DNA of 64,000 nt from an uncultured Cellulomonas sp. (GTDB lineage Bacteria > Actinomycetota > Actinomycetes > Actinomycetales > Cellulomonadaceae). Positions 9,556 through 18,281 of the stretch are shown piece by piece. The stretch spans positions 248,001-312,000 of the forward strand of contig NZ_CANLTL010000001.1 in NCBI RefSeq assembly GCF_947494015.1, given 5' to 3'. A program made the position numbers and the translations under genes. The notes under the pieces were generated by a model. That model searched no databases. It was not told the DNA's origin and saw only the letters and a list, made by a program, of their open reading frames with translations. How positions within the stretch are numbered: the first letter of the stretch is position 1; each line of letters begins with the position of its first letter.

Positions 9556-10574
9556 GAGCGGTCGTCGTCCACGGGGCCGGCGACGTGCGGGTCGACGAGG
9601 TCCCCGACCCGACGCCCGCCCCCGGCGAGGTCGTCGTGGCGATGGAGTGGGGCGGCATCTGCGGCTCCGACCTCGCCTACTGGCGGCACGGTCGATCCGG
9701 CACGGCCGAGCTGCGCAGCCCCATGGTGCTCGGGCACGAGGCGGCCGGCCGGGTCGTCGAGCTCGGCGACAGCGTCGCCGACCTGCAGGTCGGCGACCCG
9801 GTCACCTTCCAGCCGGCCCTGCTGGTGGGCGACGGCACCATGCCGGACCGGCTCGCGGGCCGCACGAACCTGTACCCGCACGTGCGGTACTTCGGCTCGG
9901 CCGCGTTCTCCCCGCACACCGACGGCGCCTTCAGCGGGCGCCGGGCGGTGGCGGCGCACCAGGTCCGCCGGCTGCCGGACGGCGTCAGCACGCAGCGCGG
10001 CGCGCTCGCCGAGCCGCTCGCGGTGGCGATGCACGCCGTCGGGCGCGCCGGGGACCTGACCGGGCGGACGGTGCTCGTGAACGGTGCGGGTCCGATCGGG
10101 GCGCTCGTGGTGGCCGCGGCCAAGTTCGCCGGGGCCGGGACCGTCATCGCGGCCGACGTCGCCGCCACGTCGCTCGAGATCGCCGAGGCGATGGGGGCGG
10201 ACAGCACCGTGGATGTGTCCAGCCAGCCGCTGCCGGACGACGTCGAGCTCGTCGTCGAGGCCTCCGGCGCGCCGGCGGCGCTCGGCGCGGTGCTGCGAGC
10301 CACGGCGAAGGGCGGGACGGTGATCCAGGTGGGCAACCTGCCCGGCACCGCCGTGTCGGCCGTGCTCGGCGACCTCGTCACGCGCGAGCTCACGTGGATC
10401 GGCTCCTACAGGTTCGCCGGCGAGATCGACGACGCGATCGCGGCGATCGCCGCGGGCCTCGTGGTCGATCCACTGATGACCCACGTGTTCGACATCGGCG
10501 AGGCCGAGGAGGCGCTGCGCGTCGCAGCCGACCGCAGCACGGGCAGCAGCAAGGTCATGCTGCGCCTGGGCTGA
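9552..10574 (+). CDS. zinc-dependent alcohol dehydrogenase, L-idonate 5-dehydrogenase-like
   Basis: A 340-residue medium-chain dehydrogenase. Catalytic zinc residues are in GGICGSDLAYWRHG and GHEAAGRV, and the Rossmann motif is VNGAGPIGALV. The four-Cys structural zinc lobe is not evident; the lobe region instead reads PHVRYFGSAAFSPHTDGAFS, as in L-idonate 5-dehydrogenases. The likely reaction is oxidation of L-idonate to 5-ketogluconate or a similar hexonate step, feeding the manD pathway. It is translationally coupled to the MFS gene and followed by a strong terminator hairpin. Confidence 0.75.
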   Translation: MRAVVVHGAGDVRVDEVPDPTPAPGEVVVAMEWGGICGSDLAYWRHGRSGTAELRSPMVLGHEAAGRVVELGDSVADLQVGDPVTFQPALLVGDGTMPDRLAGRTNLYPHVRYFGSAAFSPHTDGAFSGRRAVAAHQVRRLPDGVSTQRGALAEPLAVAMHAVGRAGDLTGRTVLVNGAGPIGALVVAAAKFAGAGTVIAADVAATSLEIAEAMGADSTVDVSSQPLPDDVELVVEASGAPAALGAVLRATAKGGTVIQVGNLPGTAVSAVLGDLVTRELTWIGSYRFAGEIDDAIAAIAAGLVVDPLMTHVFDIGEAEEALRVAADRSTGSSKVMLRLG

Positions 10575-10611
10575 CCCCCGCCGGACCACGTGCGGTCCCA
10601 CCGCCCGATCC

Positions 10612-10644
10612 AGCGGCGCCGTCCGGCACGACGACGGCGCCGCT
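10612..10644 (+). terminator. 12-bp perfect hairpin after the hexonate operon
   Basis: AGCGGCGCCGTC (10612-10623) pairs perfectly with GACGGCGCCGCT (10633-10644) around a 9-nt loop. No T-tract follows. It separates the dehydrogenase gene from upp. Confidence 0.65.
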
Positions 10645-10678
10645 CGGTCGCCGGCAGGGTGGACGGTAGGTTGGCGAC

Positions 10679-11314
10679 ATGCGCCTGCACGTCGCGGACC
10701 ACCCGCTCGTCGCCCACAAGCTCACCGTCCTGCGGAACCGCGACACCGCCTCGCCCACGTTCCGACTGCTCGTCGACGAGCTGGTCACCCTGCTCGCCTA
10801 CGAGGCGACGCGCGAGGTCCGCACCGAGCCGCATCCCATCGTCACCCCGGTCACCGAGACCGTCGGCACGAAGATCGCCGCCCCGAGGCCGCTCGTCGTG
10901 CCGATCCTGCGCGCGGGGCTCGGCATGCTGGACGGCATGACGCGGCTGCTGCCGACGGCCGAGGTCGGGTTCCTCGGGATGCAGCGCGACGAGACGACGC
11001 TGGAGGCCATCACCTACGCCAACCGCCTGCCGGAGGACCTGTCCGGGCGCCAGTGCTTCCTGCTGGACCCGATGCTCGCGACCGGCGGCACGCTGGTGGC
11101 GGCCATCGACTACCTGTTCGCCCGCGGCGCCCGGGACGTCACCGCCGTGTGCCTGCTGGCCGCGCCCGAGGGCCTGAAGGTGCTCGAGAAGGCGGTCGGG
11201 GACCGGGTGGACGTCAAGGTCGTCGTCGCCGCCGTCGACGAGCGGCTCGACGAGAAGGCGTACATCGTCCCGGGGCTCGGCGACGCGGGCGACCGCCTCT
11301 ACGGCATCGTCTGA
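10679..11314 (+). CDS. upp: uracil phosphoribosyltransferase
   Basis: A 211-residue enzyme that makes UMP from uracil and PRPP in pyrimidine salvage. The PRPP-binding motif DPMLATGGT, the [10 protein letters not shown] segment and the uracil-site end [12 protein letters not shown] are present, and the length is that of the family. It is a monocistronic gene between two hairpins. Confidence 0.96.
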   Translation: MRLHVADHPLVAHKLTVLRNRDTASPTFRLLVDELVTLLAYEATREVRTEPHPIVTPVTETVGTKIAAPRPLVVPILRAGLGMLDGMTRLLPTAEVGFLGMQRDETTLEAITYANRLPEDLSGRQCFLLDPMLATGGTLVAAIDYLFARGARDVTAVCLLAAPEGLKVLEKAVGDRVDVKVVVAAVDERLDEKAYIVPGLGDAGDRLYGIV

Positions 11315-11321
11315 CCGGGCA

Positions 11322-11340
11322 CCGCCCGTCCCCGGGGCGG
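11322..11340. terminator. hairpin between convergent upp and metQ
   Basis: CCGCCC (11322-11327) pairs with GGGCGG (11335-11340) just after the upp stop. Further GC-rich complementarity follows up to metQ. No T-tract. Confidence 0.4.
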
Positions 11341-11398
11341 GCCCGCCGCCGGCGCCCTCGCGGGCACGACGACGGGCCCGACGACCGGCGCCGACCCG

Positions 11399-12271
11399 TC
11401 AGAAGGCGGGCAGGACCTCACCGGCCGGCCACCGGTCCTCGATGAACGCCTTGACCTCCGGGGAGTGCAGCAGGTCGTCCAGCGCCACGATCGACGGGTC
11501 CTCGGCGTCCTCGGAGCGCACCGCGAGGAAGTTCGCGTACGGGTTGGCCTCGCCGGACTCCAGCAGCAGCGAGTCCGTGGCCGGGTTGAGCCCCGCCTCG
11601 AGCGCGTAGTTGCCGTTGATGACCGCGGCGTCCACGTCCTCCAGCGCCCGCACGAGCTGCTCGGGGGCGGTCTCGATGAACTCCAGGCCGTGGGGGTTCT
11701 CGGCGATGTCGAGCAGCGTCGCCAGCTCGTCGCCGGTGTCCTCGAGGGTGAGCAGGTCGTTCGCGACCAGCAGGTCCAGGGCGCGGGCCTGGTTGCCCGG
11801 GTCGTTGGTGATGCCGATGGTGGCGCCGTCGGGCAGGTCGTCGATCGACGTCAGGTCGGCGGAGTACAGCGCGTACGGCTCGATGTGCACGCCGTCGAAG
11901 TGCGCGAAGTCGTAGCCCTGGTCGGCGACCTGCGCCTCGAAGTAGGGCAGGTGCTGGAAGTAGTTGGCGTCGAGGTCGCCCTCGGCCAGGGCGGTGTTCG
12001 GCAGCACGTAGTCGTCGAACGTCTCGATCTCCAGGTCGAGCCCGGCGTCGGCGGCCAGCTCGGCGTCCACGAACTCCAGGATCTCGGCGTGCGGGGTCGG
12101 GCTCGCGCCGACCGTGAGGGTGGTGACGCCGTCGACCGTGGTGCCGGCGGCCTCGGTGGCGCCGTCCGCGCCGGCGTCCGAGCCGCCGCACGCGCCGAGG
12201 GTGAGCGCTGCGGCGGCGACGACGGCGGCGTGCGCCAGGCGCGGGGTCCGCGCGTGGGTCCGGTTGGTCAT
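11399..12271 (-). CDS. metQ: methionine ABC transporter substrate-binding lipoprotein
   Basis: A 290-residue NlpA/MetQ lipoprotein. A signal peptide ends in a lipobox (LTLGAC), so Cys anchors it outside the membrane. The family pattern ANYFQHLPYFEAQ and the later NGNYALEAGLNP are clear. It captures methionine for the MetNI importer. It is the last gene of metN-metI-metQ, after a gap of about 120 bases from metI. The start ATG at 12271 places the signal peptide correctly; the longer open frame upstream is the antisense-like tail of metI. Confidence 0.93.
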   Translation of the reverse strand: MTNRTHARTPRLAHAAVVAAAALTLGACGGSDAGADGATEAAGTTVDGVTTLTVGASPTPHAEILEFVDAELAADAGLDLEIETFDDYVLPNTALAEGDLDANYFQHLPYFEAQVADQGYDFAHFDGVHIEPYALYSADLTSIDDLPDGATIGITNDPGNQARALDLLVANDLLTLEDTGDELATLLDIAENPHGLEFIETAPEQLVRALEDVDAAVINGNYALEAGLNPATDSLLLESGEANPYANFLAVRSEDAEDPSIVALDDLLHSPEVKAFIEDRWPAGEVLPAF

Positions 12272-12393
12272 GGGTACGTCCTTCCGTACGGCCCCCACGT
12301 CCGGGGGCGTGCATGGTGTGGTGCCCGGGTGCGGGCCGGTGGTCGGTGGTGCATCGGCAGTGGCGGTCGGCGGGGGCGGGTGGCGGTGGTGGG

Positions 12394-13071
12394 TCAGCGG
12401 TGGTCGAGCCGGCGGGTGAGGGCGTCGCCGACGATCTGCACCGCCTGCACGACGACGAGGATCAGCACGACGCAGGCGATCATCACCGGGGTGTTGAACC
12501 GCTGGTAGCCGTAGGAGATGGCCAGCGCGCCGAGCCCACCGCCGCCGATCACGCCGGCCATCGCGGAGAAGGACACCAGCGCGATCACGGTGACGGTCGC
12601 GGCGGCGACGATCGCCGGCAGCGCCTCGCGCACCAGCACGGAGCCCAGGATCTTGCGCCGGGTGGACCCCATCACGCGGGCCGCCTCGACCTTGCCGGGG
12701 CTCACCTCGCGCAACGCCGACTCGACCAGCCGGGCGAAGAACGGCACCGCTCCGAGCGTCAGCGGCACCACGGCGGCCTGCCAGCCGAGGGTGGTGCCCA
12801 CGACCCACCGGGTGAACGGCAGCACCGCGATCATGAGGATGACGAACGGCAGCGAGCGGCCGATGTTGACCACGAACCCGGTGACCGCGCTGACGGCGCG
12901 CTGGGGTGTCAGCCCGCCGGCGGAGGTGGTGTGCAGCAGCACGCCGAGGGGCAGTCCGAGCACCAGGGTCAGCAGCGAGGCGACGCCGACCATCTGCAGG
13001 GTCTCCAGGGTCGCCTGCGGCACCTTCTCGCGGATCACGGGGTCGGCCAGCACGTCGTCCCACCAGGTCAT
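12394..13071 (-). CDS. metI: methionine ABC transporter permease
   Basis: A 225-residue permease with five to six membrane segments and the coupling-helix EAA motif (EAARVMGSTRRKILGSVLVRE). LGLPLGVLL and NIGRSLPFVILM are typical of MetI. It overlaps the metN stop by four bases. It forms the membrane channel of the MetNIQ importer. Confidence 0.94.
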   Translation of the reverse strand: MTWWDDVLADPVIREKVPQATLETLQMVGVASLLTLVLGLPLGVLLHTTSAGGLTPQRAVSAVTGFVVNIGRSLPFVILMIAVLPFTRWVVGTTLGWQAAVVPLTLGAVPFFARLVESALREVSPGKVEAARVMGSTRRKILGSVLVREALPAIVAAATVTVIALVSFSAMAGVIGGGGLGALAISYGYQRFNTPVMIACVVLILVVVQAVQIVGDALTRRLDHR

Positions 13072-14057
13072 CGGGTCACCTCCGCGTGCACGCCGGCGGC
13101 GCGCAGCCGGGTCAGTGCGGCGTCGACGTCACCGGCCGGGACGTCCAGCTGGAGCCTGCCGACCCGGCGACCGGCGAGGGTCTCGATCGTGCCGGCGGCG
13201 ATCTCCACGCCGTCACCCAGGGCGGCGACCGCGCCCAGCACGTCCTGCGTGGCGACGTCGTCGGTGGTGTAGGCGACCTCGACCAGGGACCGGGCGTCGT
13301 CCAGCGGCAGCTCCGGGACGGGGATGAGCTCGCGCGCCAGCCGGGAGCCGTACACCGCGACGACGTCCCCGACCGGGCCGGTCTCCACGACCCGCCCGTG
13401 CTCGAGCAGCGACACGGAGTCGCAGATCTCGCGGACCACCGCCATCTCGTGCGTGATGATCAGCACCGTGATGCCGAGCCGGTCCCGCAGGTCGCGGATG
13501 AGGCCGAGGATCTGCCGGGTGGTGGCCGAGTCCAGCGCCGAGGTCGGCTCGTCGCACAGCAGCACGGCGGGCTCCGTGGCGAGCGCCCGGGCGATGCCGA
13601 CCCGCTGCTTCTGCCCGCCGGACAGCTGCGCGGGGTAGGCGTCGCCGCGACCGGCCAGCCCGACGAGCTCGAGCAGCTCGGCGACGCGCGCGGCGCGCCG
13701 CTCCCGCGGCATCCCGGCGACCTCGAGCGGGTAGGCCACGTTGGCCGCGATCGTGCGCGAGTCGAGCAGGTTGACGTGCTGGAACACCATCCCGATGCGG
13801 CGGCGGGCGCTGCGCAACCGCGCCTCGGACAGGTCGGAGAGCACCTCGCCGTCGACCGTCACCGTGCCGGACGTCGGCCGCTCGAGCACCGTCAGGCACC
13901 GGATGAGCGTCGACTTGCCGGCGCCGGACCGTCCGACGATGCCGTGGATGGCGCCGCGTGCCACGGCGAGGTCGATGCCGTCGAGCGCGACGACGTCGCC
14001 GCCACGGGCCGGGTACACCTTGCGCAGCGCGGCGAGCTCGATGTGAGCGGGGGGCAT
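13068..14057 (-). CDS. metN: methionine ABC transporter ATP-binding protein
   Basis: A 329-residue ATPase with Walker A (GRSGAGKST), Q-loop (VFQHVNLL), signature (LSGGQKQR), Walker B (VLLCDEPTSALD) and H-loop (ITHEMAVV). A C-terminal NIL domain, the ligand-sensing domain of MetN, occupies about residues 255-329. I chose the ATG at 14057, which has GAGGAG upstream; a further 29 codons of Pro/Arg-rich sequence are open above it. It is the first gene of metNIQ, behind a long leader that carries a possible regulatory peptide. Confidence 0.94.
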   Translation of the reverse strand: MPPAHIELAALRKVYPARGGDVVALDGIDLAVARGAIHGIVGRSGAGKSTLIRCLTVLERPTSGTVTVDGEVLSDLSEARLRSARRRIGMVFQHVNLLDSRTIAANVAYPLEVAGMPRERRAARVAELLELVGLAGRGDAYPAQLSGGQKQRVGIARALATEPAVLLCDEPTSALDSATTRQILGLIRDLRDRLGITVLIITHEMAVVREICDSVSLLEHGRVVETGPVGDVVAVYGSRLARELIPVPELPLDDARSLVEVAYTTDDVATQDVLGAVAALGDGVEIAAGTIETLAGRRVGRLQLDVPAGDVDAALTRLRAAGVHAEVTR

Positions 14058-14180
14058 GGGACTCCTCGGGACGGCCGCCCGCGCACGGCCCGACGGGGGA
14101 CGCGGCAGACGGGCGGCAGCGGTGCCGGGTGGGGTGGGCGGCACGGGGCCGCAGGGGCCGCGTCAGCGGCCGGGGCGCGC

Positions 14181-14219
14181 TCAGCTGCGACAGCTGGAGC
14201 GCTCGGTCATGCAGCCCAT
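14181..14219 (-). CDS. possible Cys-containing leader peptide of metNIQ
   Basis: The 315-base gap between metN and the divergent gene holds a tiny minus-strand ORF, MGCMTERSSCRS, ending 123 bases before metN (an ATG at 14210 would give nine residues; an in-frame ATG further up gives 32). Its last codons lie in a hairpin in which GCGCTC/GAGCGC and AGCTG/CAGCT pair around 14178-14203. Actinobacterial sulfur-assimilation genes are often preceded by short peptides ending in CRS-like tails, thought to act by attenuation. No SAM riboswitch pattern was recognised. Translation is unproven. Confidence 0.35.
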   Translation of the reverse strand: MGCMTERSSCRS

Positions 14220-14372
14220 CCGCCGCGCACGGGGCGCGAGCGGCGACGGGGACGTGCACGGACCGGACATGTGCTCCATTGCATCACACGGGCGGTGGTG
14301 CGCCGGACGCCCGTCCACGCCGGCGACGACTCCCCCGCGCGGTCGCCGCGGCGCCCGCCTAACGTGGCCGTC

Positions 14373-15101
14373 ATGATCATCGCCATCGCCGGCGGGCACG
14401 GCCAGATCGCCCTGCGCCTCGCCCGCATCCTCACCGACCGTGGGCACGACGTGATCTCCGTCGTGCGCAACCCCGACCACGTCGACGACGTCCGGGCGAC
14501 GGGCGCGAGGCCCGCCGTCTGCGACCTGGAGTCCGCGACCGCTGCGGAGCTCGCCGGCCACCTGACCGGCGCCGACGCCGTCGTCTTCGCCGCGGGCGCG
14601 GGGCCGGCCAGCGGCGCGGCCCGCAAGGACAGCGTCGACCGGGCCGGCGCGGCGCTGCTCGCCGACGCCGCCGAGAGCGTCGGGGCGCGCCGGTACGTGC
14701 TGGTGTCCTCGATGGGCGCGGGGGCGGAGCCGCCCGCGGGGACCGACGAGACGTTCGCCGCCTACCTGCGCGCCAAGACCGCCGCCGAGGAGGACCTGCG
14801 CCGGCGCGACCTGGACTGGACCGTCCTGCGTCCCGGCGGGCTCACCGACGACGCCGGGGCGGACCGGGTCCGGCTGCAGCCGGACGTCCCCCGCGGCCAG
14901 GTGCCCCGCGACGACGTCGCACTCGTGCTCGCGCACCTGCTCGAGGAACCCCGCACCGCCGGGCAGGTGCTCGAGCTGGTGGCCGGGGACTGGCCGGCCG
15001 AGGCGGCCGTCGCCGACCTCGTGCGCGACCACGGCACCGGTGACGCGGACGACCTGGGCACGGCGCCGGCGACGGGGCCGAGCGACCCGGTCAGCCCGTA
15101 G
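14373..15101 (+). CDS. NAD(P)H-binding atypical SDR protein
   Basis: A 242-residue protein with an N-terminal Rossmann glycine motif (AIAGGHGQIALRLA) and the atypical-SDR pattern YVLVSSMGAG ... YLRAKTAAEEDLRRRDLDWTVLRPGGL. It resembles YwnB/NmrA-like proteins of unknown substrate. The ATG at 14373 gives the Rossmann motif at the very N-terminus, as in the family; the much longer open frame upstream belongs to antisense sequence of metN. It is divergent from metNIQ. Confidence 0.8.
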   Translation: MIIAIAGGHGQIALRLARILTDRGHDVISVVRNPDHVDDVRATGARPAVCDLESATAAELAGHLTGADAVVFAAGAGPASGAARKDSVDRAGAALLADAAESVGARRYVLVSSMGAGAEPPAGTDETFAAYLRAKTAAEEDLRRRDLDWTVLRPGGLTDDAGADRVRLQPDVPRGQVPRDDVALVLAHLLEEPRTAGQVLELVAGDWPAEAAVADLVRDHGTGDADDLGTAPATGPSDPVSP

Positions 15102-15140
15102 CGCAGCCCCGGCAGGACGGCGCCGCGGCCGAGCCCCTGC

Positions 15141-18100
15141 TCAGCCGGCGCCGGGTGCTCCCGGCGTCGAGGGCGACGGTGACGGCGCCGGCGGGGGGAC
15201 GGGCGTGCTGGAGGCGTCGGACTCGACGGTCCCGCGGTCGGTGACCTGGACGGCCGCACGCCGGGTGGTCGTGCTGCCGCTGGCGTCGGTCACGGTGAGC
15301 ACGAGGTCGCCCCCGCCCGCACCGACCGCCGCCGGCTCGGCGACCAGGGTCAGGGACAGGCCCGCCGACGACGGCTCGTCACCGACCCCGGCGGCCAGCC
15401 GGTCCAGGCGGCACAGCACGAGCGGGCCGTCGGAGGCGCACCGCCACGGCAGGGACTCCTCGGCCGAGCCGTCCCAGCGCACCCCCGGCGGGAGCGTCAC
15501 GGCGGCCACGACGTCGGACGCCTCGGCACCGCCGGCGTTGAGGACCGCGAACCGGACGACGCTCGGCTGGTTGACGACCAGCGCCACGCTGTCCGGCACG
15601 GACAGCGTGACCTGCGGGAGGAGCAGCGCCGTCGGCACCGACCGGACCACGGTCACCAGCCCGGCACCCTGGACCCGCACGCCGATGGCCGATCCCGGCG
15701 GCAGGATCGCGCCGGCACGCGGCCCGACGACCGCGGTCAGCTGGGCACTGGCGCCGCCGGCCAGTGCCGGCATGCAGAACTCGAACGGCGTGCCCGGCGC
15801 GTCGTCCGCGCACGGCGCCCACCCGTCGGGACCGACGGGCGGGACCGTGCCCAGGCCGAGCGCGGCGGGCAGGTCCAGGATCGCGCGCAGGTCCGTCGCG
15901 CCGCTCTGACCGGTGTTCGCGACGGTCACCCGCACGCGACGGGTCGACCCGGGCACGAGCACGACGGCGTCGGTCAGCTCGGTGATGGACAGGCTGGCGG
16001 GGGCCGGCTCGGCCGGAACGACGGGACCCGGGTCAGGCAGCGGATCCGGGTCCGGGACGGGGTCGGGCACCGGGTCGGGCGCCGGCACCGGCTCGGCGGG
16101 TACCGGGTCCGTCACGACATCGGGCCGCGGTTCGGGCTGCGGGGCGGGCTCGGTGACCGGCCCGGTGACCTGCGGCGCCGGGGCGGGCTGCGGGACCACC
16201 GGCGTCACAGCGGGGTCCGGCGCGGGGATCACGGTGGCCGGTGCGACCGGGACGACGGGCGTCGTCTCCGGCGGCGTCCCGGGCTGCGGCGACGGTGCGG
16301 GTGTCGCGGCGGGTGGCTGCGGGGTCGGCTGCAGGGTCGGCTGCACCTGGCCGACGACCTGCGACGACGGCGACGTCGGGGCGGGCTCGGTCACGATGGC
16401 GCCGCCCACGGCGAGCGACACCCCGACGACCCCTGCGGTCACGGCCCCTGCGACGCCACCGGGCAGCGCGCCGACCAGGGCACCGACGCCCCCACCAGCC
16501 AGTGCGCCGGCGCCCGCGGCACCAGCACCCATCGCCGTGGCACCCGCCGCCGTCGCCCCCACCACGGAGGCGCCCGCAGCCGTGGCACCGGCCGCCGTCG
16601 CACCGGCTGCGGTGGCACCCGCCCCGATGGCGGTCGCACCCATCGCTGTCGCACCCGAGGCCGTAGCGCCGGCGGCCACCGAGCCCACGGCGCCCGCCGC
16701 CGTGGCACCCGCGGCCGTGGTCCCGGCGGCGGCTGCCGACCCGGCGCCCAGCGCACCGGCGCCCAGCGCACCGGCACCTGCCGTGCCGCCCACCACCGAG
16801 CCGCCGACCACGGAGCCGCCCACCACGGAGGTACCGAGCACGGACCCGCCGGCCACCGAGGCCGCGGCCGCGGACCCGGCGGCTGCCGTACCCGTCACCG
16901 CGCCACCGACCGATGCAGCACCTGCGCCGGCACCGACCGCTCCGGTCCCCGCGGTCGCCGCCCCGGCGGCAGCCGTGGTGCCCGCGGTGACCGCGCCGGT
17001 CCCGGCGGCGCCCGCCACCCCGGCGGATGCGCTCCCACCACCGACCGCCGCGCCGGTGGTGGCGCCCGCACCCAGCGACCCCGCGGTGGCGCCGGACGTC
17101 CCGGCAGCCGCACCGCCGACGGCGCCGCCTCCGGCCGACCCCGCCGCGACGCCCGAGCCGGTGCCCGCCGCCACACCGGACCCGGCTCCGGCGGCAGCCC
17201 CCGAGCCGCTGCCGACGGCGCCACCACCACCGACCGCCGCGCCGGTACCCGCCGCACCACCCACGCCGGAGGTCGCCGCCGCGGACCCGGCGGCGCCCGC
17301 CGAGCCGGCAGCGCCCGCCGAGGCCAGCACCCCGACCGGCAGCGGCGCGGACAGGACGCCGAGCCCGGCCACGCCCAGCACCAGGGGGGCGATGATCCCG
17401 CGCAGCCCGTGGTTGACGTCCCCGAGCTCGAGCACCAGGTCGCGGCAGGTCGCGCAGATCTCGAGGTGCTCACGCACGTGCGCGGTCTCGCGCTTGGCGA
17501 GCCCGCCCCGGACGTACGCGCCGAGCTTGCCGTTGACGCTGCGGCAGGCCTCGGTCGGCGCGCCGACCAGGTGCTGCTGCAGGTACGCCTCGCGCAGACC
17601 CTCACGCGCCCGGTAGGCCAGCGCGGCGACGCCGTTCGCGGTCAGCCCGAGCAGCGGGGCGATCTGCGCCGGCGCGAGCCGCTCGATCTCCGTGTACCAC
17701 AGGACCGCCTGCCACCGTTCGGGCAGCGAGCCGTAGGCACGGGCGACCACGCCGCGCTCGAAGCCGGCCAGCGCCGGGTCGTCGACCCCGCCGACCGGAC
17801 CGAACGCGGTCTCGAACGTGGCCATGTCGTCGGTGGGCTGGACGCGGCGACCGCTCTCGGCGCGCGCGTGGGCGAGCCGGCGGATCACCGTGAACAGGTA
17901 CGCGCGGAAGGCCACGTCCGGGCCGCCGCCGCCGCGGACCACCGTGTAGACCTTGGCGAACGCGTCCCCCACGACGTCCTCGGCGTCGGCGGAGGATCGC
18001 GTGTACTGCCGCGCGACCGTGCGGGCCGCTGCCGCATGCCGGGTGTACAGGGCACCGAACGCCTCGGAGTCCCCCACGCGGGCAGCAGTGATGAGCTCAG

Positions 18101-18143
18101 CGTCGGAGCAGTCGTCTCCCCACGCTGCGGCTGTCTCGCTCAC
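15141..18143 (-). CDS. ECF sigma factor fused to zinc finger, membrane segments and surface Ig-like domains
   Basis: A 1000-residue fusion. Residues 12-95 are sigma region 2, 135-190 region 4 (LLGLTANGVAALAYRAREGL), and 220-235 a zinc-finger anti-sigma motif (HLEICATC). Residues 250-275 form a membrane helix. Residues 273-583 are almost only Ala, Gly, Ser, Thr and Val in pentapeptide-like repeats ending in a second hydrophobic segment (553-584). Residues 585-714 are a Pro-rich linker, and 717-970 two beta-rich CARDB/DUF11-like domains, followed by a Ser/Pro tail. ECF families with long C-terminal extensions containing a zinc finger and membrane segments are known in actinobacteria; this arrangement suggests a membrane-tethered sigma factor sensing the surface. 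The start ATG opens directly with the sigma domain. Confidence 0.85.
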   Translation of the reverse strand: MSETAAAWGDDCSDAELITAARVGDSEAFGALYTRHAAAARTVARQYTRSSADAEDVVGDAFAKVYTVVRGGGGPDVAFRAYLFTVIRRLAHARAESGRRVQPTDDMATFETAFGPVGGVDDPALAGFERGVVARAYGSLPERWQAVLWYTEIERLAPAQIAPLLGLTANGVAALAYRAREGLREAYLQQHLVGAPTEACRSVNGKLGAYVRGGLAKRETAHVREHLEICATCRDLVLELGDVNHGLRGIIAPLVLGVAGLGVLSAPLPVGVLASAGAAGSAGAAGSAAATSGVGGAAGTGAAVGGGGAVGSGSGAAAGAGSGVAAGTGSGVAAGSAGGGAVGGAAAGTSGATAGSLGAGATTGAAVGGGSASAGVAGAAGTGAVTAGTTAAAGAATAGTGAVGAGAGAASVGGAVTGTAAAGSAAAASVAGGSVLGTSVVGGSVVGGSVVGGTAGAGALGAGALGAGSAAAAGTTAAGATAAGAVGSVAAGATASGATAMGATAIGAGATAAGATAAGATAAGASVVGATAAGATAMGAGAAGAGALAGGGVGALVGALPGGVAGAVTAGVVGVSLAVGGAIVTEPAPTSPSSQVVGQVQPTLQPTPQPPAATPAPSPQPGTPPETTPVVPVAPATVIPAPDPAVTPVVPQPAPAPQVTGPVTEPAPQPEPRPDVVTDPVPAEPVPAPDPVPDPVPDPDPLPDPGPVVPAEPAPASLSITELTDAVVLVPGSTRRVRVTVANTGQSGATDLRAILDLPAALGLGTVPPVGPDGWAPCADDAPGTPFEFCMPALAGGASAQLTAVVGPRAGAILPPGSAIGVRVQGAGLVTVVRSVPTALLLPQVTLSVPDSVALVVNQPSVVRFAVLNAGGAEASDVVAAVTLPPGVRWDGSAEESLPWRCASDGPLVLCRLDRLAAGVGDEPSSAGLSLTLVAEPAAVGAGGGDLVLTVTDASGSTTTRRAAVQVTDRGTVESDASSTPVPPPAPSPSPSTPGAPGAG
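16395..17327 (-). repeat. Ala/Gly-rich repeat region within the sigma-factor fusion
   Basis: Encodes about 310 residues of near-pure A/G/S/T/V. Clear five-residue units are seen, for example ATAAG repeated several times and SVVGG three times in a row. The repeats lie between the two putative membrane segments. The DNA is correspondingly repetitive, and a long antisense frame through it is a compositional artefact. Confidence 0.75.
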
Positions 18144-18281
18144 CTCGCCGCCTCTCCGCCCCCGGGCCTGTCACCCGACAGGGTGCCACGGATGCAGGCG
18201 CGCTGGCGATGCGCCGCCCTGGTGAAAAAATCGCCGTCCCATGTCGCGTCATACCGGACGCCTCGGACACTCTCATCCACC

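Noticed and set aside
14058-14372. SAM riboswitch upstream of metNIQ
   Set aside because: No SAM-I, SAM-II or SAM-IV conserved core could be found by eye; the leader-peptide reading fits better.
16395-17327. CRISPR-like or satellite array
   Set aside because: The repeats are in-frame codon repeats of a protein, without uniform repeat-spacer structure.
15913-17616. 567-codon plus-strand frame rich in Pro/Ala/Thr
   Set aside because: Mirror of the Ala/Gly repeats of the sigma fusion; a compositional artefact with no domain.
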